A DNA stretch of 64,000 nucleotides from Martelella limonii (GCF_013344475.1 NZ_JABUOU010000007.1:1-64000), one strand, 5' to 3'; shown: positions 8,500 to 17,443, numbered from the stretch's first letter. Notes: generated by a model not told the origin, from the sequence alone. A program made the numbers and translations.

Positions 8500-9519
8500 A
8501 TGCATCTCGCTCGTTTCCCTCGCGTTCACCTCGCCCACCTTCCGACGCCGCTGGAGCGGCTCGATCGTCTGACGGCGGAGCTTGGCGGCCCGGAAATCTG
8601 GATCAAGCGCGATGATTGCACCGGGCTTTCGACCGGCGGCAACAAGACCCGGAAGCTGGAATTCCTGATGGCCGAGGCGCAGGCGATGAAGGCAGACGTC
8701 GTGATGACGCAGGGCGCCACCCAGTCCAACCACGCGCGCCAGACGGCTGCTGCTGCTGCACGGCTCGGGATGGAGTGCCACGTTCTTCTGGAAGACCGTA
8801 CCGGATCGAACGACCCGAATTATAACGCAAATGGCAATGTCTTCCTCGATTACCTCCATGGCGCGACGGCCGAAAAGCGCCATGGCGGTATGGACATGAA
8901 TGCCGAAATGGAAACCGTTGCCGACGCGATGCGCAAAACCGGCAAGACCGTCTACACCATTCCGGGCGGCGGCTCGAATGCCACCGGGGCGCTCGGCTAT
9001 GCGAATTGTGCACTGGAACTCGTCTACCAGGCCAATGAGCGTGATCTCGTCATCGACCACCTCATCCACGCCACCGGCAGCGCCGGCACCCAGGCCGGGC
9101 TGATCGTCGGCCTCAAGGCGATCAATGCGCAGATCCCGCTGCTTGGCATCGGCGTGCGCGCGCCGAAGCCGAAGCAGGAGGAAAACGTCTACAAGCTTGC
9201 GCTCGCCACCGCAGAAAAGCTCGGCTGCCCCGGCGTCGTCAGCCGCGAGGATGTGGTCGCCAATACCGATTATGTCGGCGACGGTTACGGCATCCCGGCG
9301 CCCTCGACCATCGAGGCGATCGAAATTTTCGCGCAGCTCGAGGGCATTCTTCTTGATCCGGTCTATTCGGGCAAGGGCGCCGCCGGCCTGATCGATCTTT
9401 GCCGCAAGGGCACATTCCGGAAGGGTGAAAAAATCGTTTTTCTCCACACCGGCGGCTCGGCAGGATTGTTTGGCTATACAAGCGCTTTTACCTTTGATCA
9501 TACTGCCGCCGTAGCCTGA
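8500..9519 (+). CDS. PLP-dependent sulfur lyase: L-cysteate sulfo-lyase (CuyA) or D-cysteine desulfhydrase
   Basis: A 339-residue fold-type II PLP enzyme of the ACC deaminase/D-cysteine desulfhydrase family. The PLP lysine is K49 in [23 protein letters not shown] forms the substrate carboxylate loop, and [14 protein letters not shown] and [11 protein letters not shown] complete the site. From memory it resembles CuyA of marine Roseobacters, which splits L-cysteate to pyruvate, sulfite and ammonia. The neighbouring TauABC-like sulfonate importer and HpsN-like dehydrogenase support CuyA, while family similarity alone would allow D-cysteine desulfhydrase. It is first in an operon of at least eight genes and divergent from a LysR regulator. 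No separate sulfite dehydrogenase or exporter is seen next to it. Confidence 0.82.
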   Translation: MHLARFPRVHLAHLPTPLERLDRLTAELGGPEIWIKRDDCTGLSTGGNKTRKLEFLMAEAQAMKADVVMTQGATQSNHARQTAAAAARLGMECHVLLEDRTGSNDPNYNANGNVFLDYLHGATAEKRHGGMDMNAEMETVADAMRKTGKTVYTIPGGGSNATGALGYANCALELVYQANERDLVIDHLIHATGSAGTQAGLIVGLKAINAQIPLLGIGVRAPKPKQEENVYKLALATAEKLGCPGVVSREDVVANTDYVGDGYGIPAPSTIEAIEIFAQLEGILLDPVYSGKGAAGLIDLCRKGTFRKGEKIVFLHTGGSAGLFGYTSAFTFDHTAAVA

Positions 9520-9540
9520 GAACAGAAAGCTTTCATCTCC

Positions 9541-10743
9541 ATGGCACCGAAACCATTTGCAGGCGCATTTACCCAGCAGGAGCCGATCGCCCCCGAAGCG
9601 ATCGCCGCTGCCCTGCGGGTGCTCGAAAGCGGGCGGCTGCATCGCTACAACACGGTTGCGGGCGAGACTTCGGAAGCCGCCCTGCTGGAAGCCGAATATG
9701 CCGCCTTTCAGGGCGCCGATTACTGTCTGGCCTGTGCCTCCGGCGGCTATGCCATGGATATTGCGCTGATGGCGGCGGGCTTGAAGCATGGCGAGCCCGT
9801 GCTGACCAACGCCTTCACGCTCTCGCCCGTGCCGGGTGCGATCGTGAATGCCGGCGGAAGGCCGGTGCTGGTCGAATGCACCCGCGATCTGGTGATCGAT
9901 CTTAACGATCTCGCGCGCAAGGCCGATGGCGCCCGCTTCCTGCTCATATCCCACATGCGCGGCCATCTTGCCGACATGGATGCGGTGATGGCGATTGCCG
10001 AAAGACATGGACTGACGGTCATCGAGGATTGCGCCCACACGATGGGAGCAAGCTGGAATGGCACGAAAAGCGGCAATTTCGGGCACGCAGCCTGCTTCAG
10101 CACGCAGACTTACAAGCACATGAACGCAGGCGAGGGCGGTCTCCTGACCTCGAACGATCCGGATTTCATGGCGCGCGCCATCATTCTTTCCGGCTCCTAC
10201 ATGCTCTACGAACGCCACGGCGCAGCGCCGGAAAAGCACTATTTCGAAGCGGCACGGCTTGAGACGCCCAACTGCTCGGGCCGGATGGACAATCTGCGCG
10301 CCGCGATCCTCAGGCCGCAGCTCGCGGTCCTTGGCCGCAACATCGCCCGCTGGAACGACCGATACAGGACCATCGAGACGGCGCTGAAGGCGTCCGGCCT
10401 GTTCCATCTGCCCGAACGCCCCGCCGCCGAAGACCCGGTCGGAAGCTCCATCCAGTTTCTTGCCGAGGGCATCACCGCGGACGAGGCCTGCGCCTTCATG
10501 GCCGAGGCGAAGGCGCTCGGCGTCGAGCTGAAATGGTTCGGCGATGCCGACCCCGTGGCGTTTACCAGCAATCATCACAGCTGGCGCTTCATCGCGGATC
10601 AGGCGCTGCCGGAGACTGACCGGGTTCTGTCCGGCCTGTTCGACATGCGCATTCCGCTGACCTTCAGCATCGAGGACTGCGCGCACATAGCCGAGATCAT
10701 CATTCACTGCGGAACGTCGCTTCGTCTGAAAGGGGCGGCCTGA
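9541..10743 (+). CDS. DegT/DnrJ/EryC1/StrS-family PLP aminotransferase
   Basis: A 400-residue fold-type I aminotransferase. K192 in STQTYKHMNAGEGG is the PLP lysine and D163 in VIEDCAHTMGA contacts the pyridine nitrogen. Family members mostly transaminate nucleotide-linked keto-sugars, yet no sugar-nucleotide genes are nearby; the gene lies between a cysteate/cysteine lyase and an amino-acid racemase. A role on a small keto-acid or amino sulfonate is possible but unproven. The ribosome-binding site is weak (AGAAAGC), and the gene is 21 bases from the lyase stop, so translation may depend on the upstream gene. Confidence 0.85.
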   Translation: MAPKPFAGAFTQQEPIAPEAIAAALRVLESGRLHRYNTVAGETSEAALLEAEYAAFQGADYCLACASGGYAMDIALMAAGLKHGEPVLTNAFTLSPVPGAIVNAGGRPVLVECTRDLVIDLNDLARKADGARFLLISHMRGHLADMDAVMAIAERHGLTVIEDCAHTMGASWNGTKSGNFGHAACFSTQTYKHMNAGEGGLLTSNDPDFMARAIILSGSYMLYERHGAAPEKHYFEAARLETPNCSGRMDNLRAAILRPQLAVLGRNIARWNDRYRTIETALKASGLFHLPERPAAEDPVGSSIQFLAEGITADEACAFMAEAKALGVELKWFGDADPVAFTSNHHSWRFIADQALPETDRVLSGLFDMRIPLTFSIEDCAHIAEIIIHCGTSLRLKGAA

Positions 10744-10744
10744 G

Positions 10745-11440
10745 ATGCGGCGGATCGGGATTATCGGCGGCATGGGGCCAGAGGCAACAGTGCTTCTGAT
10801 GCGCCGCATCATCGCCGCAACGCCGGTGGAGGACGATGCAGGCCATGTGCCGATGTTCGTCGACAACAACCCGCAGGTTCCATCGCGGATCCGGGCGCTG
10901 ATCGAGGGGCGGGGCGAAGACCCCGGCCCCGTGATTGCCGGCATGGCGCAAAAGCTGGAAGCTTTCGGCGCGGAAGCGCTTGCCATGCCCTGCAATACGG
11001 CACACCATTATGCCGATCAGGTGCGCGCAGCCGTGTCGATCCCCTTTATCGACATGGTGCAGCTATCGATCACGAGCGTCTCGTCCGAAACCCGGCCTGG
11101 TGCGCGCATCGGCATGCTTGCCTCGCCTGCGGTACGCCTTACCGGCGTGTTCGACAAGGCGTTCGCGGGCACGGCGCGCACGCCGCTTTATCTGTCGGAT
11201 GATGCAGCGCTCCTGTCGCTGATCCGCCACATCAAGATGTACGGCGCGGATGAGACGGCGAGATGCCGGATGGCGGCGCTCTCGCGCGCACTTCTGGGCG
11301 AGGGCGCGGACTTGTTGCTGATCGCCTGTTCGGAATTGTCGCTGGTCTGCGAGGCTGTCGATCCGGACGCCGTCGCGATCGACACGATCGATCTTCTGGC
11401 TGAGGCCTGCGTCGCGTTTTCGGCCGGGCGGATGACTTGA
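10745..11440 (+). CDS. Aspartate/glutamate racemase-family protein
   Basis: A 231-residue member of the PLP-independent Asp/Glu racemase family. Both catalytic cysteines are present, C83 in MPCNTAHH and C195 in IACSELSL, after the N-terminal IGIIGGMGPEAT motif. It starts one base after the aminotransferase stop. In this operon an obvious job would be to interconvert D- and L-cysteate, or related acidic amino acids, so that both enantiomers reach the lyase. That is inference from context; ordinary aspartate racemase activity is equally allowed by the sequence. Confidence 0.85.
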   Translation: MRRIGIIGGMGPEATVLLMRRIIAATPVEDDAGHVPMFVDNNPQVPSRIRALIEGRGEDPGPVIAGMAQKLEAFGAEALAMPCNTAHHYADQVRAAVSIPFIDMVQLSITSVSSETRPGARIGMLASPAVRLTGVFDKAFAGTARTPLYLSDDAALLSLIRHIKMYGADETARCRMAALSRALLGEGADLLLIACSELSLVCEAVDPDAVAIDTIDLLAEACVAFSAGRMT

Positions 11441-11529
11441 GAGAATACAAGCTGAACACGCAATGCGGGGAGCAGTGTCAGCATCAAGAACAACAATAAC
11501 CCCGCCTGAAACCAAATCTGGAGAGTGGA

Positions 11530-12516
11530 ATGTTGAAGACCCTTATGACTGGTGCCATCGCAGGCACATTGACGATCCTGATGAGCGGAGCGGCTTTTGC
11601 CGAAACGATCATTATCGGCCATTTCGGCAACCCGACGCCGATGCAGCTTCTGGCCTCCTCGGATGCCGTTGAAAAGGCGACCGGCTGGGATGTGGAATGG
11701 CGCAAATTCGCCTCCGGCACGGATGTGATCGCCGCCATGGCCTCCGGCGACGTCGTGCTGTCGGAACTCGGCTCCTCGCCGCTTGCGATCGCGGCAAGCC
11801 AGGGCGTGGATCTGCAGATGATCGCCTTCTCCGATGTGATCGGCAAGGCGGAATCCCTGATCGTGTCCAATGATTCCGGCATCAAGACGCTCGCAGACCT
11901 GAAGGGCAAGCGGATCGCCGTGCCGGTGGGCTCCACCGCACATTTCTCGCTGATGGGTGCGTTGAAGCATGAAGGCATCGCCGAGGGCGACGTCACCATC
12001 ATGAACATGCCGCCGGACCAGATCGCTGCCGCCTGGGAACAGAACGCCATTGATGCAGCCTGGATCTGGCAGCCCGTTCAGTCCGAAATCCTGAAGACCG
12101 GCACGCTCCTGATCGGTGCGGACGAAACGGCAGCCTGGGGCTACCCGACCTTCGACGCTTGGGTGGTCAACACCGAATTCGGCGAGGAGAACAAGGACAA
12201 GATGGTAGCCTTCCTGAAGGAAGTCGACAGCGTCAACAAGGCCTATCTTGCCGACCCTGCCAAGTGGACAGCCGACAGCGAAGAGGTCCAGACGCTGGCG
12301 AAGGCCACCGGCGCCGATCCGGAACAGGTGCCCGGCATTCTGGAAGGCTTCGCCTTCCTGCCGCTTTCCGAACAGGTCAGCGCAACCTGGCTCGGCGGCT
12401 CGGCAGAGACCGTGAAGGGCACGGCCGAGTTCCTGAAATCCGCCGGACGTATCGATTCCGTTGCCGACGATTATACGCCGTTCGTCAACGCCGATTACGC
12501 CGAAGCCGCCAAGTAA
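11530..12516 (+). CDS. tauA: Taurine-type sulfonate ABC transporter, substrate-binding protein
   Basis: A 328-residue periplasmic binding protein with a clear signal peptide (about residues 1-24, ending GAAFA). The mature part shows the TauA signature: EWRKFASGTDVIAAMASGDVVLSELGSSPLAIAASQ, KRIAVPVGSTAHFSLMGALKH, and WGYPTFDAWVV, closer to taurine than to general alkanesulfonate (SsuA) binders. It is followed by tauB and tauC in the usual order. The ligand may be taurine, cysteate or another C2/C3 sulfonate; the catabolic neighbours favour cysteate or dihydroxypropanesulfonate over taurine, since no taurine dioxygenase, transaminase or dehydrogenase is seen. Confidence 0.85.
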   Translation: MLKTLMTGAIAGTLTILMSGAAFAETIIIGHFGNPTPMQLLASSDAVEKATGWDVEWRKFASGTDVIAAMASGDVVLSELGSSPLAIAASQGVDLQMIAFSDVIGKAESLIVSNDSGIKTLADLKGKRIAVPVGSTAHFSLMGALKHEGIAEGDVTIMNMPPDQIAAAWEQNAIDAAWIWQPVQSEILKTGTLLIGADETAAWGYPTFDAWVVNTEFGEENKDKMVAFLKEVDSVNKAYLADPAKWTADSEEVQTLAKATGADPEQVPGILEGFAFLPLSEQVSATWLGGSAETVKGTAEFLKSAGRIDSVADDYTPFVNADYAEAAK

Positions 12517-12580
12517 GCCCGGCACTTTCCACGCAACGCCCCCGGTTCTGCACAATCCGGGGGCAGATGGGATTACGATC

Positions 12581-13369
12581 ATGGTGTTGGAAATCAACAG
12601 TGCGTCCGTCGTCTATCCATCCGCCAGCGGCAACGCGCCGGTGGAGGCGCTCCGAAAGGTCGAACTGTCGCTCGGCGAAGGCGATTTCGTCGTCGCCCTC
12701 GGCGCTTCGGGCTGCGGAAAATCGACGCTCCTCAACCTCATCGCCGGGTTTCTCTCGCCCACGAGCGGGGAAATACTGCTGGACGGCCACAAGGTCGAAG
12801 GCCCCGGCGCCGACCGCTCGGTGGTGTTTCAAAAACACGCGCTGATGCCCTGGCTGACAGTGCGGGAAAACGTCGCATTCGGTCTGAAGCTGCAGGGCCG
12901 CCCGAAGGCGGAACGCGACGCGATCGCCGAGAAGTTCATCGCGCTCCTTGGCCTCACGGGCTTCGAACAATCGCCGATCTATGCGCTGTCTGGCGGCATG
13001 CAGCAGCGCATCGGCATTGCGCGGGCGCTGACATGCGATCCACGGGTGCTCCTGATGGACGAACCGCTCGGCGCGCTCGACGCGCTGACGCGCGAGAAAG
13101 CCCAGGAACTCATTCTCAAGATCTGGGACAACACCAGAAAGACTGTGTTCTTCATTACCCACAGCGTCGAGGAAGCGCTCTTCATGGGCACGAAGCTGAT
13201 CGTGATGTCGCCGCGTCCCGGCCGCATCACCCACCGCTTCGACCTGCCCTTTTCACGCCAGTTCATCGAGGGTGCAAAAGCGCGCGAGGTCAAGGCTTCG
13301 CCCGAGTTCATCAAACTGCGCGAGGAGGTGCTTTCCATCATCTTCGCCGATGAGGAAGACGCGGCATGA
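12581..13369 (+). CDS. tauB: Sulfonate ABC transporter ATP-binding protein
   Basis: A 262-residue ATPase of the nitrate/sulfonate/taurine class. Walker A is GASGCGKST, the signature is LSGGMQQRIGIARAL, Walker B is LLMDEP, and the switch histidine is in FFITHSVEEAL. The start at 12581 begins the conserved MVLEINSASVVYPS; the frame is open 40 codons further upstream, but that sequence is low complexity and lies in the tauA-tauB gap. It overlaps tauC by four bases (ATGA). Confidence 0.9.
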   Translation: MVLEINSASVVYPSASGNAPVEALRKVELSLGEGDFVVALGASGCGKSTLLNLIAGFLSPTSGEILLDGHKVEGPGADRSVVFQKHALMPWLTVRENVAFGLKLQGRPKAERDAIAEKFIALLGLTGFEQSPIYALSGGMQQRIGIARALTCDPRVLLMDEPLGALDALTREKAQELILKIWDNTRKTVFFITHSVEEALFMGTKLIVMSPRPGRITHRFDLPFSRQFIEGAKAREVKASPEFIKLREEVLSIIFADEEDAA

Positions 13370-14262
13370 CCGACATCACCAAAACCAAGTCTGAAGCGGG
13401 CGCCGCGGCCCGGCCCGCCAAGAAAAACACCAGCCTGTTCGCGCGCCTTTCCAAGGGAAGGGCGACACGGCCCGGCGAAACCTATGGCGTCCCGGGTTAC
13501 GGCGACACCATGATCCTCAGCATCGTCACCATGGTGATCCTGATTGCAATCTGGTGGGCCGTCACCGCGCTCGGTCTGGTCAAGCCGCTGTTCGTGCCGT
13601 CGCCTGTCGCAATCGTCGGCAAGTTCTTCGACACCATGCAGAACGGGTTTACCGGCACGCCGCTCTACGTCCATATCCTCATTTCCGCAGCCCGCGTCTT
13701 CGGCGCGTTTCTGCTGGCCTGCCTGATCGGCATTCCGCTTGGTCTTGCCATGGGCATGAGCCCGATGATCCGGGGCATATTCGACCCGCCGATCGAGTTC
13801 TACCGCCCGATCCCGCCGCTCGCCTATCTCCCGCTGATGATCATCTGGTTCGGCATCGGCGAAACCTCGAAGGTGCTGCTGATCTTCCTGTCGGTGTTTG
13901 CGCCCGTGGCGCTCGGCGCCCGCTCCGGCGTGAAATCGGCCGCGATCGAACAGATCCACGCCGCCTATTCCTTCGGCGCCAGCCGCTGGAAGGTGATGCG
14001 CTACGTGATCCTGCCCGCAGCCCTGCCGGAAATCCTGACCGCCATGCGCATCGGCATCGGTTTCGGCTGGACCACGCTCGTCGCCGCAGAGATGGTCGCC
14101 GCCACCAAGGGCATCGGCTACATGGTGCTGTCGGCCTCGCAATTCCTGCAGACGCCGACCGTGATCATGGGCATCATCGTGATTGCCGCCATTGCCTACG
14201 GCTTCGACATGCTGATGCGCTTTCTCGAACGCAGGCTGGTGCCTTGGAAGGGCAAGGCCTGA
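13366..14262 (+). CDS. tauC: Sulfonate ABC transporter permease
   Basis: A 298-residue BPD-type inner-membrane permease with about six hydrophobic segments and the cytoplasmic EAA loop (AAYSFGASRWKVMRYVILPAALPEILTAMRIGIGFGW). A polar, lysine/arginine-rich N-terminal tail of about 45 residues precedes the first membrane span, longer than in E. coli TauC. The EAA loop should dock on the TauB ATPase encoded immediately upstream. Confidence 0.9.
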   Translation: MTDITKTKSEAGAAARPAKKNTSLFARLSKGRATRPGETYGVPGYGDTMILSIVTMVILIAIWWAVTALGLVKPLFVPSPVAIVGKFFDTMQNGFTGTPLYVHILISAARVFGAFLLACLIGIPLGLAMGMSPMIRGIFDPPIEFYRPIPPLAYLPLMIIWFGIGETSKVLLIFLSVFAPVALGARSGVKSAAIEQIHAAYSFGASRWKVMRYVILPAALPEILTAMRIGIGFGWTTLVAAEMVAATKGIGYMVLSASQFLQTPTVIMGIIVIAAIAYGFDMLMRFLERRLVPWKGKA

Positions 14263-14311
14263 CAGCCCTGCCGCCATGCCATGCCATATTCCGCAATGAA
14301 GGGGGTCACCC

Positions 14312-15619
14312 GTGCCGCGTACCTATCTGAAGAAGGCTGACAAGACCGCTGAAAGCGACGCAGCCTCCGTCACCGGTCTTGTCCAGACCATTCTCAATGA
14401 GATCGAGGCGGGCGGCGAGACCGTTGCCGAAGCCTATGCAGCGAAATTCGACCGTTATGGCGGCAATATCGTCGTCACCCGCGACGAGATCGAGGCTGCG
14501 GCGGCAAGCCTGCCGCAGAAGCTGAAGGATGATATCCGCTTCGCCCATGACAATATCCGCCGCTTTGCCGAGGCCCAGAAGGCGACGCTGAGCGAAACGG
14601 AAATCGAGATCGCACCCGGCTTCTTCGCCGGCCAGAAGATCATCCCATGCCAGGCGGCCGGCTGCTATGTGCCCGGCGGGCGCTACAGCCATGTCGCCTC
14701 GGCGATCATGACGGTCACCACCGCCAAGGTCGCAGGCTGCGGCCATATCACTGTCGCCTCGCCCCCGCGTCCGGAAACAGGCGTTCATCCGGCCATTCTC
14801 TATACCGCCGATCTCTGCGGCGCAGACAGTATCCTCGCCATGGGCGGGGTGCAGGGGGTTGCTTCCATGGCCTTCGGCCTGTTCGGCCAGCCGAAAGCCG
14901 ATATCCTCGTGGGCCCCGGCAACCAGTTCGTGGCCGAGGCCAAGCGCATCCTGTTCGGGCGTGTCGGCATCGACATGTTCGCGGGTCCCACCGACAGCCT
15001 GGTGATCGCCGATCAGAGCGCCGATCCGGAAATCGTCGCCGCCGATCTCGTGGGCCAGGCCGAGCATGGCTACAATTCCCCGGTCTGGCTCGTCACCGAC
15101 AGCGCGGTGCTCGCCGAGCAGGTGATGGCGATCGTGCCGCGCCTGATCGACGCCCTGCCGGAGCCCAACCGGGCAAGCGCCGAGGCAGCTTGGCGCGACT
15201 ATGCCGAAGTCATCGTCTGCGACACCCGCGAGGAGGTGGCAGCGACCGCCGACGACTACGCGCCCGAGCATCTGAGCGTCCAGGCAGAAGACCTCGACTG
15301 GTGGCTTTCGCGGCTCACCTGCTACGGCTCGCTGTTCCTCGGCGAGGAAACCACGGTGGCCTACGGCGACAAGGCCGCCGGCACCAATCACGTCCTGCCG
15401 ACATCGGGAGCGGCGCGCTATACCGGCGGCCTTTCGGTTCACAAGTTCCTGAAGATCGTGACCTGGCAGCGCGCCAGCCGCGAGGGCGCAAAGCCGGTGG
15501 CACGCGCCACGGCCCGGATCTCCCGGCTTGAAGGCATGGAAGGCCATGCCCGCACCGCCGATATCCGGCTTGCGAAATATTTCCCCGGCGAGAATTTCGA
15601 CCTCACGGCTGTCGAGTAG
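14312..15619 (+). CDS. Histidinol dehydrogenase-family protein, probable sulfopropanediol dehydrogenase (HpsN-like)
   Basis: A 435-residue HisD-family NAD-dependent zinc dehydrogenase. It keeps APEHLSVQ (the catalytic Glu-His pair), VPGGRYSHVASAIMTV and LPTSGAARYTGGLSVHKF. No other his genes are present, so true histidine biosynthesis is unlikely. HisD relatives linked to sulfonate genes include HpsN, which oxidises 2,3-dihydroxypropane-1-sulfonate twice to sulfolactate. Its place directly behind TauABC and in an operon with a CuyA-like lyase supports such a role. The start is a GTG at 14312 behind AAGGGGG. The fate of sulfolactate is not encoded next door; no SuyAB or Slc genes are visible. 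Confidence 0.75.
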   Translation: MPRTYLKKADKTAESDAASVTGLVQTILNEIEAGGETVAEAYAAKFDRYGGNIVVTRDEIEAAAASLPQKLKDDIRFAHDNIRRFAEAQKATLSETEIEIAPGFFAGQKIIPCQAAGCYVPGGRYSHVASAIMTVTTAKVAGCGHITVASPPRPETGVHPAILYTADLCGADSILAMGGVQGVASMAFGLFGQPKADILVGPGNQFVAEAKRILFGRVGIDMFAGPTDSLVIADQSADPEIVAADLVGQAEHGYNSPVWLVTDSAVLAEQVMAIVPRLIDALPEPNRASAEAAWRDYAEVIVCDTREEVAATADDYAPEHLSVQAEDLDWWLSRLTCYGSLFLGEETTVAYGDKAAGTNHVLPTSGAARYTGGLSVHKFLKIVTWQRASREGAKPVARATARISRLEGMEGHARTADIRLAKYFPGENFDLTAVE

Positions 15620-15624
15620 GCATC

Positions 15625-16386
15625 ATGGATCCCCTTGTCTGTCGCACGGAGGGAGACGGCGCGCCTCTGGTGCTGGTTCACGGCTATCTCGGCGGGGCGG
15701 GAATGTGGGAGGGCCAGTTCTCGGCCCTTTCCGGCCACTTTCACTGCATCGCGCCAAACCTTGCCGGGTTCGGGGCAAGCGGCCATATCGAGGCGCCCGA
15801 GAGCATAGAAGGCCATGCCCGGATGGTGCTTGAAACGCTCAATGCGCTTCGCGTCGAGCATTTCCATCTGCTCGGCCACTCCATGGGCGGCATGGTGGTT
15901 CAACAGATGGCGACCATGGCGCCGGAGCGGATCGACAGGCTGATCCTCTACGGGACGGGTCCCGTCGGCGTTCTGCCCGATCGGTTCGAAACGATCGAGA
16001 CCTCGCGCCGGCGTATCGCAAGCGATGGCCTAGACGCCACCGCCGCCCGCATCGCCGCGACGTGGTTCGTGAAGGGTTCGGCAGCCGAGGGCTATGCGGT
16101 CTGCCTTGCCGAAGGCCGCCGCGCCAGCCTGCAGGCAGCCCTTGCAAGCCTTACCGCCTGGGAAAACTGGGATGCAACGGCCGCGCTGCCGCAATTTCGC
16201 ATGCCGACGCTGGTGCTCTGGGGCGACGGTGACCGCTCCTATAGCTGGCGCCAGCCGGAAATGCTGTGGCACAGCATTCCCGGATGCCGGCTCGCGGTGG
16301 TGCCGGGCTCAGCGCACAACGTGCACATGGAAAAGCCGGAAATCTTCAACCTCATTGTCAATGACTTCCTGAGGGCAGAGGACTGA
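15625..16386 (+). CDS. Alpha/beta-hydrolase fold protein
   Basis: A 253-residue cytoplasmic alpha/beta hydrolase. The nucleophile is S86 in the GHSMGG elbow, the acid is in LVLWGDGD, and the histidine is in PGSAHNVHME. The oxyanion region is LVHGYLGGAGMW. It lies five bases behind the HpsN-like gene and is the last gene of the presumed sulfonate operon. The substrate cannot be deduced; a lactone or ester produced from a hydroxy-sulfonate would fit its position. Confidence 0.8.
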   Translation: MDPLVCRTEGDGAPLVLVHGYLGGAGMWEGQFSALSGHFHCIAPNLAGFGASGHIEAPESIEGHARMVLETLNALRVEHFHLLGHSMGGMVVQQMATMAPERIDRLILYGTGPVGVLPDRFETIETSRRRIASDGLDATAARIAATWFVKGSAAEGYAVCLAEGRRASLQAALASLTAWENWDATAALPQFRMPTLVLWGDGDRSYSWRQPEMLWHSIPGCRLAVVPGSAHNVHMEKPEIFNLIVNDFLRAED

Positions 16387-16780
16387 CCTGCCATCTGGAT
16401 GGCGCCTGCCATCTTGCCATCACGCGCGTCCTTCCCTACATTGATCGCAAGAGAAATGCTCGTCCCTTTCAAAGGCGGCTTGATCAGGAAACCGCCGGAT
16501 CGCAATCGCCTGGAGCCCCCCTCTCGGGTGTCATGCTCGGGCTTGACCCGAGCATCCAGGCGACACTGGAGGCGGCGGCCTGGACCCTCGGGTCAAGCCC
16601 CAGGGTGACGCGGGCGGAGGGGACTGAAGAAGACTAACCAGTTTGCTGGAGTTGGCTGTGAGCCGTGAGCGGGTGCCGAACGCCAATAGAACCGCCTTAA
16701 GCCAACGCCGAAGCATGGGCTTCCCACCTGCGCGCCCCAGGGCGCCGCATAAGCCTGCGCAACACCAAAGGAGAACGCCA
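16387..16780. repeat. Intergenic region with a palindromic dispersed-type repeat
   Basis: No gene is apparent in these 394 bases. Positions 16529-16610 carry a large imperfect inverted repeat: the left arm (TGTCATGCTCGGGCTTGACC... to 16560) matches, in reverse complement, the right arm ending GGTCAAGCCCCAGGGTGACG. Each arm also contains a smaller palindrome (GCTCGGG / CCCGAGC). Elements of this 'CGGGCTTGACCCG' type are scattered widely in intergenic DNA of Rhizobiales. It would form a long hairpin in RNA and may also end transcription of the sulfonate operon. I saw no second copy in the window. Confidence 0.65.
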
Positions 16781-17029
16781 ATGGCAGAACCGCAACTCTC
16801 CGTCCGAAGCCGCCGCGCCCGCGATCTGGCGCATCATCTGGCGCAGCGGGAAAAGCGCTCGATCGCCGATATCGTCGAACGCGCGCTGGAAATCTATGCC
16901 GAGCGGGAAGCGGGGCGCGAGCCGGCGCGGCAGTTCTACACCCGCCTTGCCAGCGACCACGGCACGGATATCGATGTCGACGCGGTGATTGCAGAAAACC
17001 GCACGCCACATGACGGGCCGGCGCTGTGA
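16781..17029 (+). CDS. Ribbon-helix-helix antitoxin (VapB/FitA-like)
   Basis: An 82-residue protein whose N-terminal half (LSVRSRRARDLAHHLAQREKRSIADIVERALEIYAERE) is a ribbon-helix-helix DNA-binding region; the C-terminal tail should wrap the toxin. AAAGGAG precedes the ATG. The stop overlaps the start of the PIN toxin gene by four bases (GTGA), so the two are translationally coupled. The frame is open further upstream, but that part overlaps the intergenic repeat flank and lacks domain features. Confidence 0.85.
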   Translation: MAEPQLSVRSRRARDLAHHLAQREKRSIADIVERALEIYAEREAGREPARQFYTRLASDHGTDIDVDAVIAENRTPHDGPAL

Positions 17030-17436
17030 TCTTCGTCGACACCAATGTGGTTTCCGAGACGCTGCGGCGCGAACCCGACGCCCGCGTGCTCGACTGGCTC
17101 ATCCGCCATGACGGAGAGTTGGCGCTACCGAGCGTGGTGATTGCCGAAATTGCCTATGGCATCGCCAAGATCCGCCCCGACCAGCGCGCAAACCGGCTGG
17201 AGGAGGGGCTTGCCGCATGGCGTCAGCGCTTTGCCGACCGCATTTTCGGACTCACCGAAACCGCGGCCCTTGCCTATGGCGAGATCATGGGCGCGGCGGC
17301 GCGCGCCCGGCGGCCGATGACGGCCCCGGATGGCATGATCGCGGCGATTGCCCGCGTCCATGGCGGCACGCTCGCGACCCGCAACATCAAGGATTTTCAA
17401 GAGACCGGCATCGACCTGATCTCGCCCTGGGAGTAG
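17026..17436 (+). CDS. PIN-domain toxin (VapC/FitB-like ribonuclease)
   Basis: A 136-residue PIN-domain nuclease. The acidic metal-binding residues are visible: D in MIFVDTNVVSE, E in VVIAEIAYGI, D in TAPDGMIAAIA, and the C-terminal TRNIKDFQ with the last aspartate. This pattern matches VapC/FitB toxins that cut tRNA or rRNA. The start is a GTG overlapping the antitoxin stop. It converges with the next operon, which ends 8 bases away. Confidence 0.9.
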   Translation: MIFVDTNVVSETLRREPDARVLDWLIRHDGELALPSVVIAEIAYGIAKIRPDQRANRLEEGLAAWRQRFADRIFGLTETAALAYGEIMGAAARARRPMTAPDGMIAAIARVHGGTLATRNIKDFQETGIDLISPWE

Positions 17437-17443
17437 GCCCGTT

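Noticed and set aside
8365-10995. An 876-codon open frame on the minus strand opposite the lyase, aminotransferase and racemase genes
   Set aside because: Its translation is arginine/glycine/histidine-rich with no domain motifs, while the plus-strand frames carry clear catalytic motifs and good start sites. It is a GC-rich codon shadow.
14312-15619. Histidinol dehydrogenase of histidine biosynthesis
   Set aside because: No other his gene is nearby and it directly follows a sulfonate transporter; HisD-family sulfonate dehydrogenases are a better fit, though unproven.
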